A DNA stretch of 64,000 nucleotides from Protula sp. h YS-2021 (lineage: Eukaryota; Annelida; Polychaeta; Sabellida; Serpulidae). Of the stretch, positions 12,491-24,526 are shown one piece after another; position 1 is the stretch's first letter, and every line of letters begins with the position of its first letter. The notes under the pieces are model-generated. The model was not told the DNA's origin and did not search any database. It worked only from the letters and a program-made list of their open reading frames with translations. The position numbers and the translations under genes were made by a program. Location: contig OX457031.1 in the NCBI GenBank assembly GCA_949752745.1, positions 53,806,803 to 53,870,802 on the forward strand, written 5' to 3'.

Positions 12491-12613
12491 TCAATCTTTA
12501 ACAGGGATTGGGGTTAAATCTTTCCACGGGTCACTGGTCATATCAGGTCTATAATACAACGCAATATTGTCGCTGCCTCCCGGATTACAATCACTTCTGT
12601 TTAATCGATCATT
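12491..12613 (-). CDS. MPLKIP: MPLKIP/TTDN1-like protein, exon 2 (C-terminus)
   Basis: On the minus strand this exon follows a good acceptor ('cctttgttgcag'). It encodes about 40 residues ending in a stop at 12491-12493. The end contains 'YYRPDMTSDPWKDLTPIPV', which lines up with the conserved C-terminal motif of MPLKIP (M-phase-specific PLK1-interacting protein, also TTDN1). In vertebrates that motif has the same aromatic/Pro ... DPW ... L.P pattern. The exon joins exon 1 in phase 0, so the reading frame is kept. Vertebrate proteins continue for some 20 residues past this motif; this one stops about 3 residues after 'TPIPV'. Confidence 0.75.
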   Translation of the reverse strand, partial: NDRLNRSDCNPGGSDNIALYYRPDMTSDPWKDLTPIPVKD

Positions 12614-13647
12614 CTGCAACAAAGGAAACCACATGTAACACTAAAAAAGCCCGATAAAAAAAAAAAAAAAAGAAAAAAAAACGTACAATTGCCGTTCACA
12701 AAAATTTCTTTATTTCACCATGAACAACAAAGAAACAAGACTGAGTCAATTTGATAAATTAGAACTGATCTGATCTCGAACCGAAGGTTAGGAAAAATCG
12801 ATAAAAAAAGTGAGAGTTCATTGTCCTTAAAAATTGGTAACAGACATGATCGGGTTTACGTTTCCAAATAACAAGGCGGCCGCATTTCTGCGGGTCATAG
12901 TATTAAAAAAAGAGTATCAATCTCAACCTGTTTCCAATATACAGGAAACAGGATGTGACTAAAAGGTTTTCTTTGCTACTTTTTTCAAGTCGCAGCAAAC
13001 CTTTAAAAAACAATATAGATTTTGATCCATGAAAGGATAGCTCTTGAACTTCATGCGCACTTTTAGAACGATGCATGGACACATAAATCCACAAACACCT
13101 CCACTGCTTTACAGGCAGTCAGATCTTTCTGGATATTATTTTGCTTGAGATATTGCCACTTAGATTTAAATGGGTGATGATGTATTTCTTAGGATTTATA
13201 CAAAAAACGCAGATGCAACAATTAACTTTCGCCTGGGCCAACCATAATTGGTCAGGTTCAGATTCATAAAGACACTGCTTCAAAATATGTCTAGTAACAT
13301 TTTTCCAATCGCATGTGACCACAAACGTGCCTGTAGATTTTTCCCAAAAATATCGCCCATAACTTTTGTGGCCGAAATAACCAGAAACGCAAAATATTGG
13401 GTTGTTTTCTGAATTTTTCTTTAAAACATTCCATATCTTTAGGTAAATTATTTTAATTATTTGAAGATACTACAATAACCCTTGCAGGGTTACTTGGATC
13501 CAGTTCAAGTTCAAACGACAATTTAAGTGTGCGATTATTAAAATACAAAACAAATGAACATATAAATTTTCTATAAAGTTTCAGAAAATACAAAAAACGA
13601 TAAATTGATCGGAATTTAATTATTGATTTTCATAATATTCGACTTAC

Positions 13648-14049
13648 TCTATGTCCTGAATTTCTATTAAAGCTATTATTCCTGTACAACTTCGAACATG
13701 GCGGTGAATTAAAGGACTTCTGTGGTCTAAAACTCTTGCTCAAGTTACTGTTGTCAAAAGAATACGAATCAACCGGTGAAGAATCTGAATACGGTGATGA
13801 ATTCGGTCTGGGACTGCGCGAATTAAAATGGTACGGTGAAAAACCAACATTCCTTTGTCCAAACCTAGGGCTTGACTGACCGCGAGGGTGAGGAAACATG
13901 CCTATATTTGGCGACACTGTATAGTTGTGATGTGGTTGCACTGAATACATTTGTCTATTGCACTGTTGTTCCTGATTATTTGGTGAAAATTTCGACCTAT
14001 TATAAAAAGAACTGCGTTGGTTATTTCCGCAATAATTTGGCCTATACAT
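13648..14049 (-). CDS. MPLKIP: MPLKIP/TTDN1-like protein, exon 1 (start and low-complexity region)
   Basis: Exon 1 of a two-exon minus-strand gene. I chose the ATG at 14049 because the protein then begins 'MYRPNY', like the start of vertebrate MPLKIP (M.RPNF). An upstream in-frame start at 14178 would add 43 unmatched residues. The body is rich in Ser, Pro, Arg, Asn, Phe and Tyr with SPR and SPY motifs ('SPRFGQRNVGFSPYHFNSRS'), as in MPLKIP. The exon ends in 'CATAGA' followed by donor GTAAGT (13642-13647). The intron (12614-13647) is about 1.03 kb. In vertebrates the protein interacts with PLK1, and its loss causes non-photosensitive trichothiodystrophy. Assignment rests on both ends matching; the middle is low complexity. 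Confidence 0.75.
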
Positions 14050-14539
14050 TTTTAAGTTTACTTTTTGAAAATGCGGAAGTTTACGTTTTCCAGTCTTCAT
14101 GCCGATATTTTCTATAGACGATAAAATAGGATGACAGTTCATTTCGATCTGCTGGGTCCCAAACAGAATTCTATCCAAAGTTATAAGAATGCAGTAAATT
14201 CAATTTTGCACCGAGCTTTGGCCTTATCCAAATACTTTTTGTCCTTTTAGTATTTTTTTCTAATATCCAGAGAGTGTGCCCGCAATTCAATGTGCACACC
14301 TGCTCAATGTGACAGTACAAGAAAGATTAATACTAACTTTGGGATTAAGGGATTAACGACACTAATGACAAACACTGCCTTTTAGTTTGTCTGTATTATT
14401 GTACATAAATCATGGGATTAGCCTTTACTTGTTCGGTCAGAATTCTTAATTATTAATCCCCTACGTTTGGAGTGTTCTAGAAGATCTGTTGAATCGCTAT
14501 ATTGTTCAAAGGAGTAATTTAAGATGATCCTGAAATCGC

Positions 14540-14700
14540 GAAAATAGCAATTTTTAACAGAGAAAGAGCGAAAAAAAACAGAAATGTCATAATACATGGA
14601 GGAAAATTTAAAGTAATTCTAAAAGAATATAAATATCTTGGAATTAAAATCATGTACAATAGTTCTCCGAAAAACCCTCTTTTAAAGATCTGGCAATCGT
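14540..14700 (+). pseudogene. Short non-LTR reverse transcriptase fragment
   Basis: A plus-strand frame of about 45 residues reads 'IAIFNRERAKKNRNV', 'IHGGKF' and 'EYKYLGIKI'. This is the block after the catalytic motif of non-LTR reverse transcriptases (FN..K ... Y.YLG). It has no start or catalytic motif and is a decayed scrap of a LINE family different from the other two in this window. Confidence 0.5.
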
Positions 14701-16711
14701 AGTCCCCTGCTTTTACAACTGCCATCGATAGAAATCAGGTCTATCTTTTGGCAATATTTTTCAAAATAGATCCGCCACTCCTTTCTGGAATAAAATATAT
14801 TCACTAGATTTTCTTTTAGCCATAACAAGATGATGTTATGGCCAGATTCCTTCGCTTATTTATTGCGTGGTTGGGCTGCGCACCTGCACGCCATTATCGC
14901 CCAAAAGTGAAACAGTTTTGCTTTACTTACGTCGATTCAGAACTGACATATGACAACTTACAGTAGAAATACAACTATTGACAATAGCAATTCGCAATTT
15001 GGGTTGCTATCTACTAGAGAGAAAAGCACCAAAGCTCCGGCAGCCATTTTTATTCTCGAAACATTATCTGAAGTGTTTTATTGGGACATTTTCGAAACAT
15101 TATCTGGATTTATTATTTTTTTTCAGATACGTCCAATAAAACACGGTCATGATGTCTTACTTTTATTATACACATATTTTGCGATAGTTTCGCTTTTCTC
15201 ACAAATTTTACGGGGCACTATTTTTGCTTTCTTAATGTTCAGTTGGGGCGACGCGCTATTAGAACTGCGTCAAGCAGGCATTGTTATTGGACCGGATTTC
15301 TTTATATTTATGATTAAGAAAATAAATATTGAATATTTATTTGCTATGTGCAATGATTATTTGCGTATATGTTGCCCCCCCCCCTACCTTGTCCCGTTTC
15401 CATGGAATAAATCACGCGCAGAAAGTATTTTTTTCCTTTCGAATGTTTCTTGTTATTTTGGCAGTTCAACGGAAGTAACCTGTTTCAACTCAAATCGCGA
15501 AATAACAACGCAACAAAACACATGATATGATATACTACCAATAACCCAGTTTAAAAGTGATCCATTTTTAGGAGGGGTAAGAAGACGTGCACATTTCTAA
15601 TAGTAATATTATCTTATTGTTTACACTGGCTTTTTAAGCAACAAAGCTAAATTCCACATATACCTTACCGTTTTTGGTGCTCTTGCTATCACATCGCTAA
15701 ACATGAAACTACTCTGTGATAATATTCAAATGATAACAGATTACATTTACTAAAGAAGTGCTTAATTTTAGGTATTATAATGGGCCATACCGCATGGTAT
15801 CAATTTCAAGCTTGGGATGTTACGTTCTGAAATTTGCTAGAGTTATTTCAAGTGCAGGTTTGAATTTTTGAAATTTTGAATACGCATCACATTTTAATTG
15901 CTGGGCCAGTTTTTTTGCCAAACAACAATAAAGAAATTTTTCAGCCTGCCTCTAGAAACTCACTCGATGATCAAGTGGGGTCTTAAAATATAAAAGGTCA
16001 CACTTTCTGCATTCGATAAATATCTCGTTTATTTTGCTCAGGCATTTTAATTAAAAATTTGAGATCTTGTCCACACCGCATGTCAAAGACAGTAAGGTAT
16101 TTTTGTTAGTAAAGATGTTTACTTCGTTTAAATTCAGTGTATGGCGGAGCGCACAGCATATTATGGTGTGTAAAAAATTTTGGTCATCATAGGTATGTAA
16201 GAGTAATTTATGGTTTACATGAATGTAGATTGTCACGCAATTCGACATTGGTCTCTCGCCATGACACAAGTAACTACCTCCTACTGGGAATCTGATTTAG
16301 TTGGGAGGTTTGGTCAATTGTTTCGTTACATAAGGTTTCCATATTTTCAAAATCTGTGTGTTTAAATAATACTTGCTGCGTAACAGTTCTGTAACATTTA
16401 TATCGGTACATTACACTAATACTTAAGGTTCATTATGAGTAAAATCATTATTAAATTACACAGTCTCGTCAAATATGTTTTTTAATGATGTGACGCTTCT
16501 TGTTATTTATTACATAACACGTTCGTTTTATTACTAAAATAAAATGTACCTCCCAACTATTGCTTTAATTATCTTGCAAATGGGCATACCACAATACACC
16601 AATATATTTAATGTTAGGTAATATTTGGCCCTGCTAGTTACTTGCTCAGTAAAATATTCAATCGTAGTTGTTGTGATATATAGACTTCGTAGTCTTCCCA
16701 CAGCATTGTTT
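14701..16711. other. No gene supported
   Basis: AT-rich intergenic DNA. A 191-codon plus-strand open frame (14950-15525) has several hydrophobic stretches but no recognisable domain, crosses a C run and lacks supporting context, so it is not called as a gene. Confidence 0.4.
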
Positions 16712-18900
16712 AAGAGCTATTCACTGACCTCCCAGAGACTTTGGTTCTGGATGGAAGAGATCTCCTCGTTTGTAGTGATTTTAATATTCATCTGAAAATT
16801 TCATCAGACGTCTATTAGCAGAAGTTTAATGAACTTTTGGATATTTTCGATCTCACTCAACATGTAAAGACTAGTACACACCTATCTGGAAATACTTTGG
16901 ACCTGGTTGTAACTCGTAGAGGTTTGACCGAGCCGATTTCAAGTATTTCGCGCGATTTGTTTATGTCTGATCATTTTTCGTTGGTATGTTTTCTGCCCTA
17001 TACACAGCAGACAGGTCATCTCGTATAGGAAATTTGTAGATTTACATAAGTTAAGAGAGGAGATCAAAAGCCTTGAAGTTGTAAATAATCCTTCTGATGA
17101 TTTAGAATGCTTGTTCAATGAGTACAATTCACAGTTACGCTCTCTACCTGGCGTCCACGCCCCAGTCATAACGACAACCATAAGTGTTAGACAACATTAC
17201 CCTTGGTACGAGCACGAAGTGAAAACTGCCAAGGCGCAACGCAAGAGATTCGGAACGAAGGTTCCCGAAAACGGGACCCGGCGAGGATCGTGATCTATAG
17301 ACAGAGCACCGGAACAGAGTTAATATCATCATCAACAGGAAAAAGGCTCAACACTATCTGGCAAAAGTAACCGATTGCGATGGAGATCAACAGGTCTTTT
17401 TCTGTTTTCAAGGACCTTTCGAAAAAGTCCATTCCCTATCCTAACAGCGAATTGGATACTGCCTTCGCAAATGATTTTAGTGAGTATTTCATCAACAAAA
17501 TTAAGAAGACTGTGGAGTCATCTCCAGCTGCGGATATTGTTAGACCGTATTGTAAACAGAAATCACCGGCTCTAAATTGTTTCAATGAGCTCACAGGTTA
17601 GAGACATTGTATTTAAGGCCCTTTGTAAGTCATGTTCATTGGATCCGCCCCCCTCCATGATTCGCCTCTCCTTAAAATCCCAATGCACCTTTAGAATACC
17701 AGAACTATCGCCCAGTCTCAAATCTCCCTTTTTTGTCTCAGATTGTTGATTGTTATTGATCAACCAAGTCAATTTTGCGATTCCAAAAAACTCGAAGAAT
17801 CTCTACAATCTGCCAATAAAAAGCGTCACTGTACACAGAGTGCATTGATAAAGGTGCATAATGACTTGTTGCGTGACATGAATAAAAAAGTCACATGTTT
17901 AGTACTCCTCTACTTAACCGCAACCTTCGACACCGTTAATCACTATATTTTGTTGAGTCGTCTCAGGACAGATTTCGGTGTCAAAGGCTCAGTCCATCGG
18001 TGGTTCAAGTCCTATTTAACGGACAGACAACAACTTTGGATTGGTGAATTTCTATCCAGACCATTACCTCTAGAGACAGGCGTACCTCAATGTCCTGGAG
18101 GTGGACCCTAGCTTTACAACAAATATACTCGTCCACTTGGGGCCCTAATGCTGCTCTCAGCTGTACTCTATAATTTTTTCGCTGGTAATTCAAAGATATA
18201 CAAATCCGTCAACCCGAATTCGGTGACCGACCAATATAATGTCCGCAGTATCATCCAAAACGCTAAGCGTGCTATTAGTGACTGGATGTGTGCTAACAGA
18301 TTAAAGTTAAATCATGCAAATCGGAATTCATTATGTTTGTGACGAAACACCAGCTGGAAAAAATGACGCTCAATTTAGTAAATATCGGTAATGCTTAAAT
18401 TCAGAATAAATCATGCACAGGAATTTTTCGAAAGTGAGTTCAAAATGCGAGAGCATGTTCTGCAAATTCTGAAACTAGGATATTTTCATGTACGTCAAAT
18501 TAAGATTATAAGGAAATACCTCACTGTTTTGGCAGCAAAAGCTCTGGTTGGTGCGCTGGTGTGTTTAAAAATGGCTTATTGTAACGAGTTGTTGTTTGGC
18601 ATTAGTGAGGACGTATTATCAAAATTGCAAGTTTTACAGAATAATGCAGCAAGAGTGATAAAACGCAACGTAGATATGAAAGTATTTCGAAAACCCTGTT
18701 TCAATTACACTGGCTCCCGATTAAAGCAAGGATAAAGTTTAAGATCAAACTGTCGGTTTTAAACGTGTTGAAAGGCGATGCACCTGTTCGCATGAGAGAA
18801 ATGCTCGTCATAAAGTCATCTACTCGACGTACACCTATGCCTTGAAGTTCCCAAATATTTCCATAGGGCTGTTGGAGATTTAGCGCATCTGACAAGTTCT
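16712..18900 (+). mobile_element. Decayed LINE (CR1/Jockey-like) with endonuclease and RT remains
   Basis: Reads in broken frames along the plus strand. First comes the end of an apurinic-type endonuclease ('SDFNIHL', then 'THLSGNTLDLVVTR' and 'SDHFSLVC', 16.77-17.0 kb). A linker follows ('HYPWYEHEVKTAKAQRKRF', near 17.2 kb). Next is the reverse transcriptase: 'SALIKVHNDLL', 'TATFDTVNHYILLSRL', 'WFKSYLTDRQQ' and 'LETGVPQCPGG' (17.74-18.11 kb). After this the YADD region is degenerate, and then comes the thumb ('HVRQIKIIRKYLT', 'LQVLQNNAARVIKR'). Many stops and frameshifts make it inactive. The 5' end, including any ORF1, is missing. Confidence 0.8.
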
Positions 18901-19481
18901 ATTTAACTCGTTGCCATGACGACTTAGAAATTTAGAGCTGCCAGTTAGCACTTAAAAAATTGAAAAACGCAATTATTTAGGAATGATGCTTTATTATGTT
19001 TTATCTTAAATTACTTATCTAGTCATTAATAATGTCAAATTGCATGGAAAAGTGTTACATTTACAATGCACTATACAAGAAGTATACATTATTACGTACT
19101 GAACAAGGGAGAACCTTAATCGCATTTGTTCATATACGGGGATTTTACAGATGTCTTTGAAGTTTAAGAATTGTAAATAGTTGCAAAAACACCATTGACA
19201 TCATGCTAAAACATTTTTGATACTATATTTCCGTTTTTTTTAAAAATGCATTGCTGTTTTAAAACTTGTTTGCTACAAGTTCGATGCATTGTGAAGTTAG
19301 TTATTAGTTTTGCACACATAGCAACCCGTACGATATAAACGATAAATTACATTCCATTGAGCCAGCGAAGCAATTTAACAACACAAGTTGACCTCAGTAT
19401 GCCGAAATTTTATCAAGATGTTTCAGATAGAAATTTATAAATGTCCTGCCTTTGCGATGCCACACTAAATATTGAGTCTAG
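18901..19481. other. No gene seen
   Basis: AT-rich intergenic sequence between the LINE remnant and the next C-rich element; no open frame or repeat stands out. Confidence 0.4.
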
Positions 19482-20158
19482 GCGGTCTCCCGACCCCCGG
19501 CGGACTCCCCTACCAACCCCCCTGGCGATCTCCCCCCGTAGGCTGACTCCCCCCGTCCTTCCCCCCCCCCCATGGCAGATTTTATTCAGCAAGTAAAATT
19601 TAAATCAGCAAAACTTGTACATTTCATTCCTTTTTCTAATTTTCAACCTCACCTTTCATCTACTTTTACATAATTGTCACCGCGAAATTAATCTGCTTTA
19701 AAATCCAATTACGAAATTACAATCAAACACTTACTGTAAACTGATCTTTCAAATGCGATCACGAAATTTAATTTACAGATCACCAGCTTTACTGTGTCAC
19801 CACCTTACTGCTTTCCTCGTATAGTCGTAATGAATTCCATCTTGATGTAATAATTTGGATACTTTTTGGTGAGCTTTTATACAACCATTCACGTTCTCCG
19901 GACGCAAATCTGATATCAATAAATAAACCAAACTACTCCGGAAAACATCATCATCAGTAGCCTACTACTACTCTGGCGGTGATGGCTAAGAAACAATTGC
20001 AATTCTTGTGCATGCAATGAGCATAACACTAGATCCGACGTTTCATTGATTCGGTCAACAATTCAATATATCAGTCACTTAATTGAACAGATTAAAGAAA
20101 CATCAATAACCCCAGGGGGAAAACCGCCGGGGAGGAAGCGCCAGGGGGAAGAGAGCCT
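19482..20158. mobile_element. Small element with inverted C-rich tip arrays
   Basis: The left end (19482-19575) repeats a 'ggcgg(a/t)ctcccc' motif four to five times. The right end (about 20110-20158) holds the inverse ('aggggg(a/g)aa..cgccggggaggaagcgccagggggaag'). The interior is AT-rich and non-coding. It shares short words such as 'actactactctgg'/'actactactgatt' with the 8576-9118 unit, so the two may be related. Confidence 0.45.
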
Positions 20159-20999
20159 GTTCCTTAAATATTAATTACAAAGGCTATATTTTATTATAAA
20201 TCATAATTATTAATCACAAACTACTATTAAAATTTTACGTAAAACAACACAATTGATTAGAAATAATTTATTGCCGGTTTTGTTCATTTTATTGTTTCGC
20301 TGCTTGACTCTTTTCAGGTATTTCGAAGTATGTAGCTGGATCAAAGATTTAAGGCTCGTTTTAATGTATTTGCATCTTTAGCGGCTATATCAATCAGCCC
20401 TTTCCCCTGAGTTTCAATGCTAGTTTTTCGTTCTTGTGTCATTTTATCAATATAGTTGTCTGAGGTCAAAAAGCTAAATGGTCGGACGAATATGTATATA
20501 AAGATTACTTGTCCTTTGATCTGTAAAAACTGCGATGAATAAATAAATAAACAATTGTTACAATAGTGGTATATTCTCAAAATATAATTCCAGTTAAGTA
20601 ATTCTGCTTTTATCGCGTTTCCATATTTCACAAGCGCAGATTGAACCTATATTTGCAACTCTTAACACAGTTTAGTTCATTTTATGATATGTTTCACGAT
20701 ATATGTGTTTGATGTAAAAATACCCGCAATAATATTAATAATCAGTAATTAATTAGTAATTAATTAATTAGCCCGGTAATACCTTTTTTACATTTCTCAG
20801 TATGAAAGGGTATAAACAGCAGGGCAATTAGAGGTCTTTTGAAATCAGTGTAACCCTAACAACCAAGCTGGTCTGCCGATGTAAGAATGCCATGTTCTTA
20901 TATCTAATAAACCATGAATTGAATACTTGAATGTAAATGAATATTTAGATGAGTACTCAAACGTAAATGAGTACGTAATTCCATTTCACGTTTTCAAGA
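20159..20999. other. No gene seen; AT-rich
   Basis: AT-rich DNA with 'taattaattaatta' tracts near 20750. The stretch 20820-20925, ending in 'ctaataaaccatgaattgaa', resembles the 3' tail of a LINE (many end in a short degenerate repeat), but this could not be proven. Confidence 0.35.
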
Positions 21000-21665
21000 G
21001 CTCATATAAATGATATTATGAATCTTTCGTCTTTGCTCAAATTTATTCGACTCGCTGATGATACTAATATTTTCCATACATGTACTGACCTGGTTCACAT
21101 GTGTGAAATAATAACCAAAGAATTAACAAAATTAAATAGGTGGTTCAAATTGAATAAGCTGTCTTTAATTGTTTCGAAAACTAACTTCATGGTGCTTCGA
21201 AAAATAAAAAGCATTTTATTTGGTAATGAAGCGATTTTGAGAGTACAGTCGAATAAATTTCTTGGAGTAATTATCGATGAAAAATTAAACTAGCAAGAAC
21301 ATGTAACTAAAATAAGAACTAAATTATCAAAATATTATTCAATATTTTATAAAGCTAGTTTCATCTTAGAGACCAAAGCATTCTTATTAATATATTCCAC
21401 ACTGTTTTTGCCATACATGTCATATTGTTCAGAAATATGGGGTAGGTCTTATAAAACAAATACTAAGCCACTTCTTGTAATGCAAAAAAGATTTGTGCGG
21501 TCAATATACGGTGCGGATAGATTAGCATATATTAAAGGTATTTTCAGTAATTCGCGCTTATTAAATTTCTATGACCCAGTTAAATTCAAAACTTTATTAA
21601 TTATGTTCAAGGCTAAACAAAATGTACTTCCATGTAAATTACAACGTTTATTTCAAACTGTTGGT
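21000..21665 (+). pseudogene. LINE reverse transcriptase fragment, 5' part (split by the Polinton)
   Basis: Starts abruptly at 'HINDI', then 'LADDTNIF' (the RT catalytic YADD-type box, here with Leu before Ala), 'LNRWFKLNKLSL' and 'FLGVIIDEKLN'. An in-frame stop at 21291-21293 replaces what is usually a Trp. The thumb region follows ('LPYMSYCSEIWGRSYKTN', 'MQKRFVRSIYGADR'). The frame runs exactly up to the GTTGGT target duplication at 21660-21665 and continues at 41588, so this is the host site of the Polinton. Confidence 0.85.
21660..21665. repeat. Left target-site duplication GTTGGT
   Basis: GTTGGT directly precedes the first base of the Polinton arm and is repeated directly after its last base (41588-41593). 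A 6-bp duplication is the hallmark length for Polinton/Maverick integration. Confidence 0.9.
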
Positions 21666-21677
21666 AGTAGGATATAA

Positions 21678-21768
21678 ATGGGCGAGCTGCCCCACTTTTG
21701 GATGGGCAAGCTGCCCCACCTTTTCGGTGGGGCAGCTTGCCCATCCAAAAGTGGGGCAGCTTGCCCAT
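21678..21768. repeat. Left tip: long hairpin (43-bp stem, 5-nt loop)
   Basis: Arms 21678-21720 and 21726-21768 are reverse complements with one mismatch; the loop is TTTTC. The repeating core is GGGC(A/G)AGCTGCCCCAC. The hairpin starts only 12 bases inside the end of the element, where the terminal protein and integrase are expected to act. Confidence 0.85.
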
Positions 21769-22419
21769 TCTCATGAGAGAATTGTCCCAGTTAAGAGGAG
21801 CGAGTGTAGTGGGGAGTTGTTACGAGACGATGACGAAAGAAGAACGTCATTTGATGCAAGGATAGCAAAAGTGTGTTTCCGGTGAAACGTTGTACGTTAT
21901 GTGTACAATGGTAGGGACTTAGGTTGTGAAAAAAAAAAAAAAGTGTGGTGTGCCGAGACGTCTCGAGTGAAAGAGAGAGGGGGGGGGATTGGAGAGAGTT
22001 ATAAGAGTTTTATTTAAAAAAAAAAAAAGCATTTCCCACACATTCTCATGCATACACATAGCGGTGAAATTGCTGTTGATGTTGAGACTGAAAATGCCTC
22101 CATGTTTCATAGAGGAAGGCCTGGTAGTCGACATATACCTCTTCACATAAATCGGCATCCTTCTTTGAGAAATGATAAGCCGCCACCAGGCGTTCGTCAG
22201 TGAAAAAAATTTTTTCTTAAACTGCATATTTTTTCGACACGTCTGCTCTCTACAAAAAGTTCGAAAGCTCTGCAGGCAATGCAAGCAATGCAAGCAATGC
22301 AGGCGGAGATGACGAAATGTGTGAAACGTCAGACCACCCCCCCCACCCCTCCTTGTCAATACACAGAGTATTGACGACCACCCCCCCCACCCCCCCCACC
22401 CCTCCCCAATCGCGTTTTC

Positions 22420-24420
22420 GTCGTTGGCGTCTCGAGTGAAAGAGGCTGCTTACGGGACACACTGGGGGAAGAGTATGTACACAGCAGCAACACTTGCTTG
22501 ACGTTTGGCGTTTTCGCCGTTGGCGTCTCGAGTGAAAGAGGCTGCTTACGGGACACACTGGGGGAAGAGTAGCACAGCAGCAGCACTTGCTTGACGTTTG
22601 GCGTTTTCGCCGTTGGCGTCTCGAGTGAAAGGGTGTGTTTGCGCCGAGACGGGTGCGGCATTGCAAAGCATGTCAGACCACCCCCCCCCACCCCCCCCCC
22701 CACCCCTCCCCAAAACAAAAAAGCCGAGACGTCTCGAGTGAAAGGGGGTGTGTGCCGTGCCGAGACGGTGTGGAGATAGAGTTTTTAAAGCATTTCCCAT
22801 TCTCATGCATACTTTTCCAAACAGAGTTGTTCTCGAGTGATGGAGGGTGTGTGTGCCGAGACGGGGTGTGGGGTGTGTGGGGTGTGGAGAGACAGAGACA
22901 GAGAGAGTTTTTTTTTTTTTGAAAGAAGGTGTGAGTGTCTCGAGTGAACGAGGGTGTGTACGCCGAGACGGGTGCCACATTGTTGAAACGTCAGACCACC
23001 CCCCCCCCACCCCTCCTTGTCAATACACAGAGTATTGACGACCACCCCCCCACCCCTCCCCAAGCGAGAGACGAGAGAGTGTGACGAAAGAAAACGTTAT
23101 ATGATGCAAGGATGCTGCTGCATGGATTACGATAGCGAGGCATTGCGAGCGAAAAGTGTGTTTCCGGTGGAAGGATTGGGAAAGGTTGTAGAATGGTATG
23201 GGGGGCTTGTGAAAAAAAAAAAAAGCCGAGACGTCTCGAGTGAAAGGGGGTGTGTGCGCCGAGACGGGTTGGGGAGAGAGAGGGGAGAGAGAGAGGGGAA
23301 GGTGTACCGTGAGCGTCTCGAGTGAAACGATGGTGTGCCGCCGAGACGGGTTGGGGAGAGTTTCTGGGGTTGGGGAGAGACAGAGGGGAGAGAGAGAGGG
23401 GAAGGTGTGCCGTGAGCGTCTCGAGTGAAACGATGGTGTGCCGCCGAGACGGGTTGGGGAGAGTTTCTGGGGTTGGGGAGAGACAGAGGGGAGAGAGAGG
23501 GGAAAGGTGTGCCGTGAGCGTCTCGAGTGAAAGAGGGGCTGCTTACGGGACACACTGGGGGAAGAGTATGTACACAGCAGCAACACTTGCTTGACGTTTG
23601 GCGTTTTCGCCGTTGGCGTCTCGAGTGAAAGAGGCTGCTTACGGGACACACTGGGGGAAGAGTATGTACACAGCAGCATTATTGCTTGACGTTTGGCGTT
23701 TTCGCCGTTGGCGTCTCGAGTGAAAGGGTGTGTTTGCGCCGAGACGGGTGCGGCATTGCAAAGCATGTCAGACCACCCCCCCCACCCCCCCCCCACCCCT
23801 CCCCAAGAATGTCCGAGACGTCTCGAGTGAAAGGGTGTGTTTGCGCCGAGACGGGTGCGGCATTGCAAAGCATGTCAGTCCACCCCCCCACCCCCCCCAC
23901 CCCTCCCCAAGAATGTCCGAGACGTCTCGAGTGAAAGGGGGTGTGTGTGCCGAGACGGGTGCGGCATAATGTGTGAAACGTCAGACCACCCCTCCCCCCA
24001 CAAGAATCTGAAGCCGAGACGTCTCGAGTGAAAGGGGGTGTGTGTGCCGAGACGGGTGCGGCATAATGTGTGAAACGTCAGACCACCCCTCCCCCCACAA
24101 GAATCTGAAGCCGAGACGTCTCGAGTGAAAGGGGGTGTGTGTGCCGAGACGGGTGCGGCATAATGTGTGAAACGTCAGACCACCCCCCCACCCCTCCCCA
24201 AGAATCTGAAGCCGAGACGTCTCGAGTGAAAGAAGCTGCTTACGGGACACACTGGGGAAGAGTAGCACAGCAGCATTATTGCTTGACGTTTGGCGTTTTC
24301 GCCGTTGGCGTCTCGAGTGAAAGAAGCTGCTTACGGGACACACTGGACCACGGTTTATTGGGCCACTGGGGAAGAGTAGCACAGCAGCAGCGCAGCAGCA
24401 CTTGCTTCACCGTCTCGTTG
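22420..24420. repeat. Left-arm module array
   Basis: Three module types alternate. Type A (~97 bp) has 'gctgcttacgggacacactg' and 'tgacgtttggcgttttcgcc'. Type B (~105 bp) has 'gccgagacgggtgcggca', 'gtcagaccacc' and C runs. Type C (~105 bp) has 'ggttggggagagtttctggg' and GA-rich sequence. Almost every module is joined at 'gtctcgagtgaaag'. Long open frames run through this array on both strands only because the modules repeat; they are not called as genes. Confidence 0.8.
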
Positions 24421-24453
24421 GCGTCTCGCTTGACTCAGCAGCGGATGGTTGGG

Positions 24454-24460
24454 TATAAAA
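24454..24460 (+). promoter_or_regulatory. TATA box of the polymerase gene
   Basis: TATAAAA followed 34 bp later by an initiator-like TCAGTAC (A at 24488) and 39 bp after that by the ATG at 24527. The identical arrangement is found inverted in the right arm (38602-38608). Confidence 0.75.
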
Positions 24461-24526
24461 GAGGGGGGGTTGTGTGTGGACCTCATCAGTACAGTGTAGC
24501 AGTGTACAGTGTACAGTGTAGCAGTC

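Noticed and set aside
14950..15525. 191-codon plus-strand frame with hydrophobic stretches
   Set aside because: AT-rich, unlike any protein I know, no splice or promoter context; an open frame of this size can occur by chance in AT-rich DNA with TTT/ATT codons.
21919..24382. Many frames up to 282 codons inside the Polinton left arm
   Set aside because: They are read-through of ~100-bp modules (Ser/Pro/His/Arg repeats) on both strands, change with module number and have no start context.
22420..24420. CRISPR-like array (regular repeats)
   Set aside because: Repeats are long modules with near-identical spacers in an animal transposon arm; no unique spacers and no cas genes.
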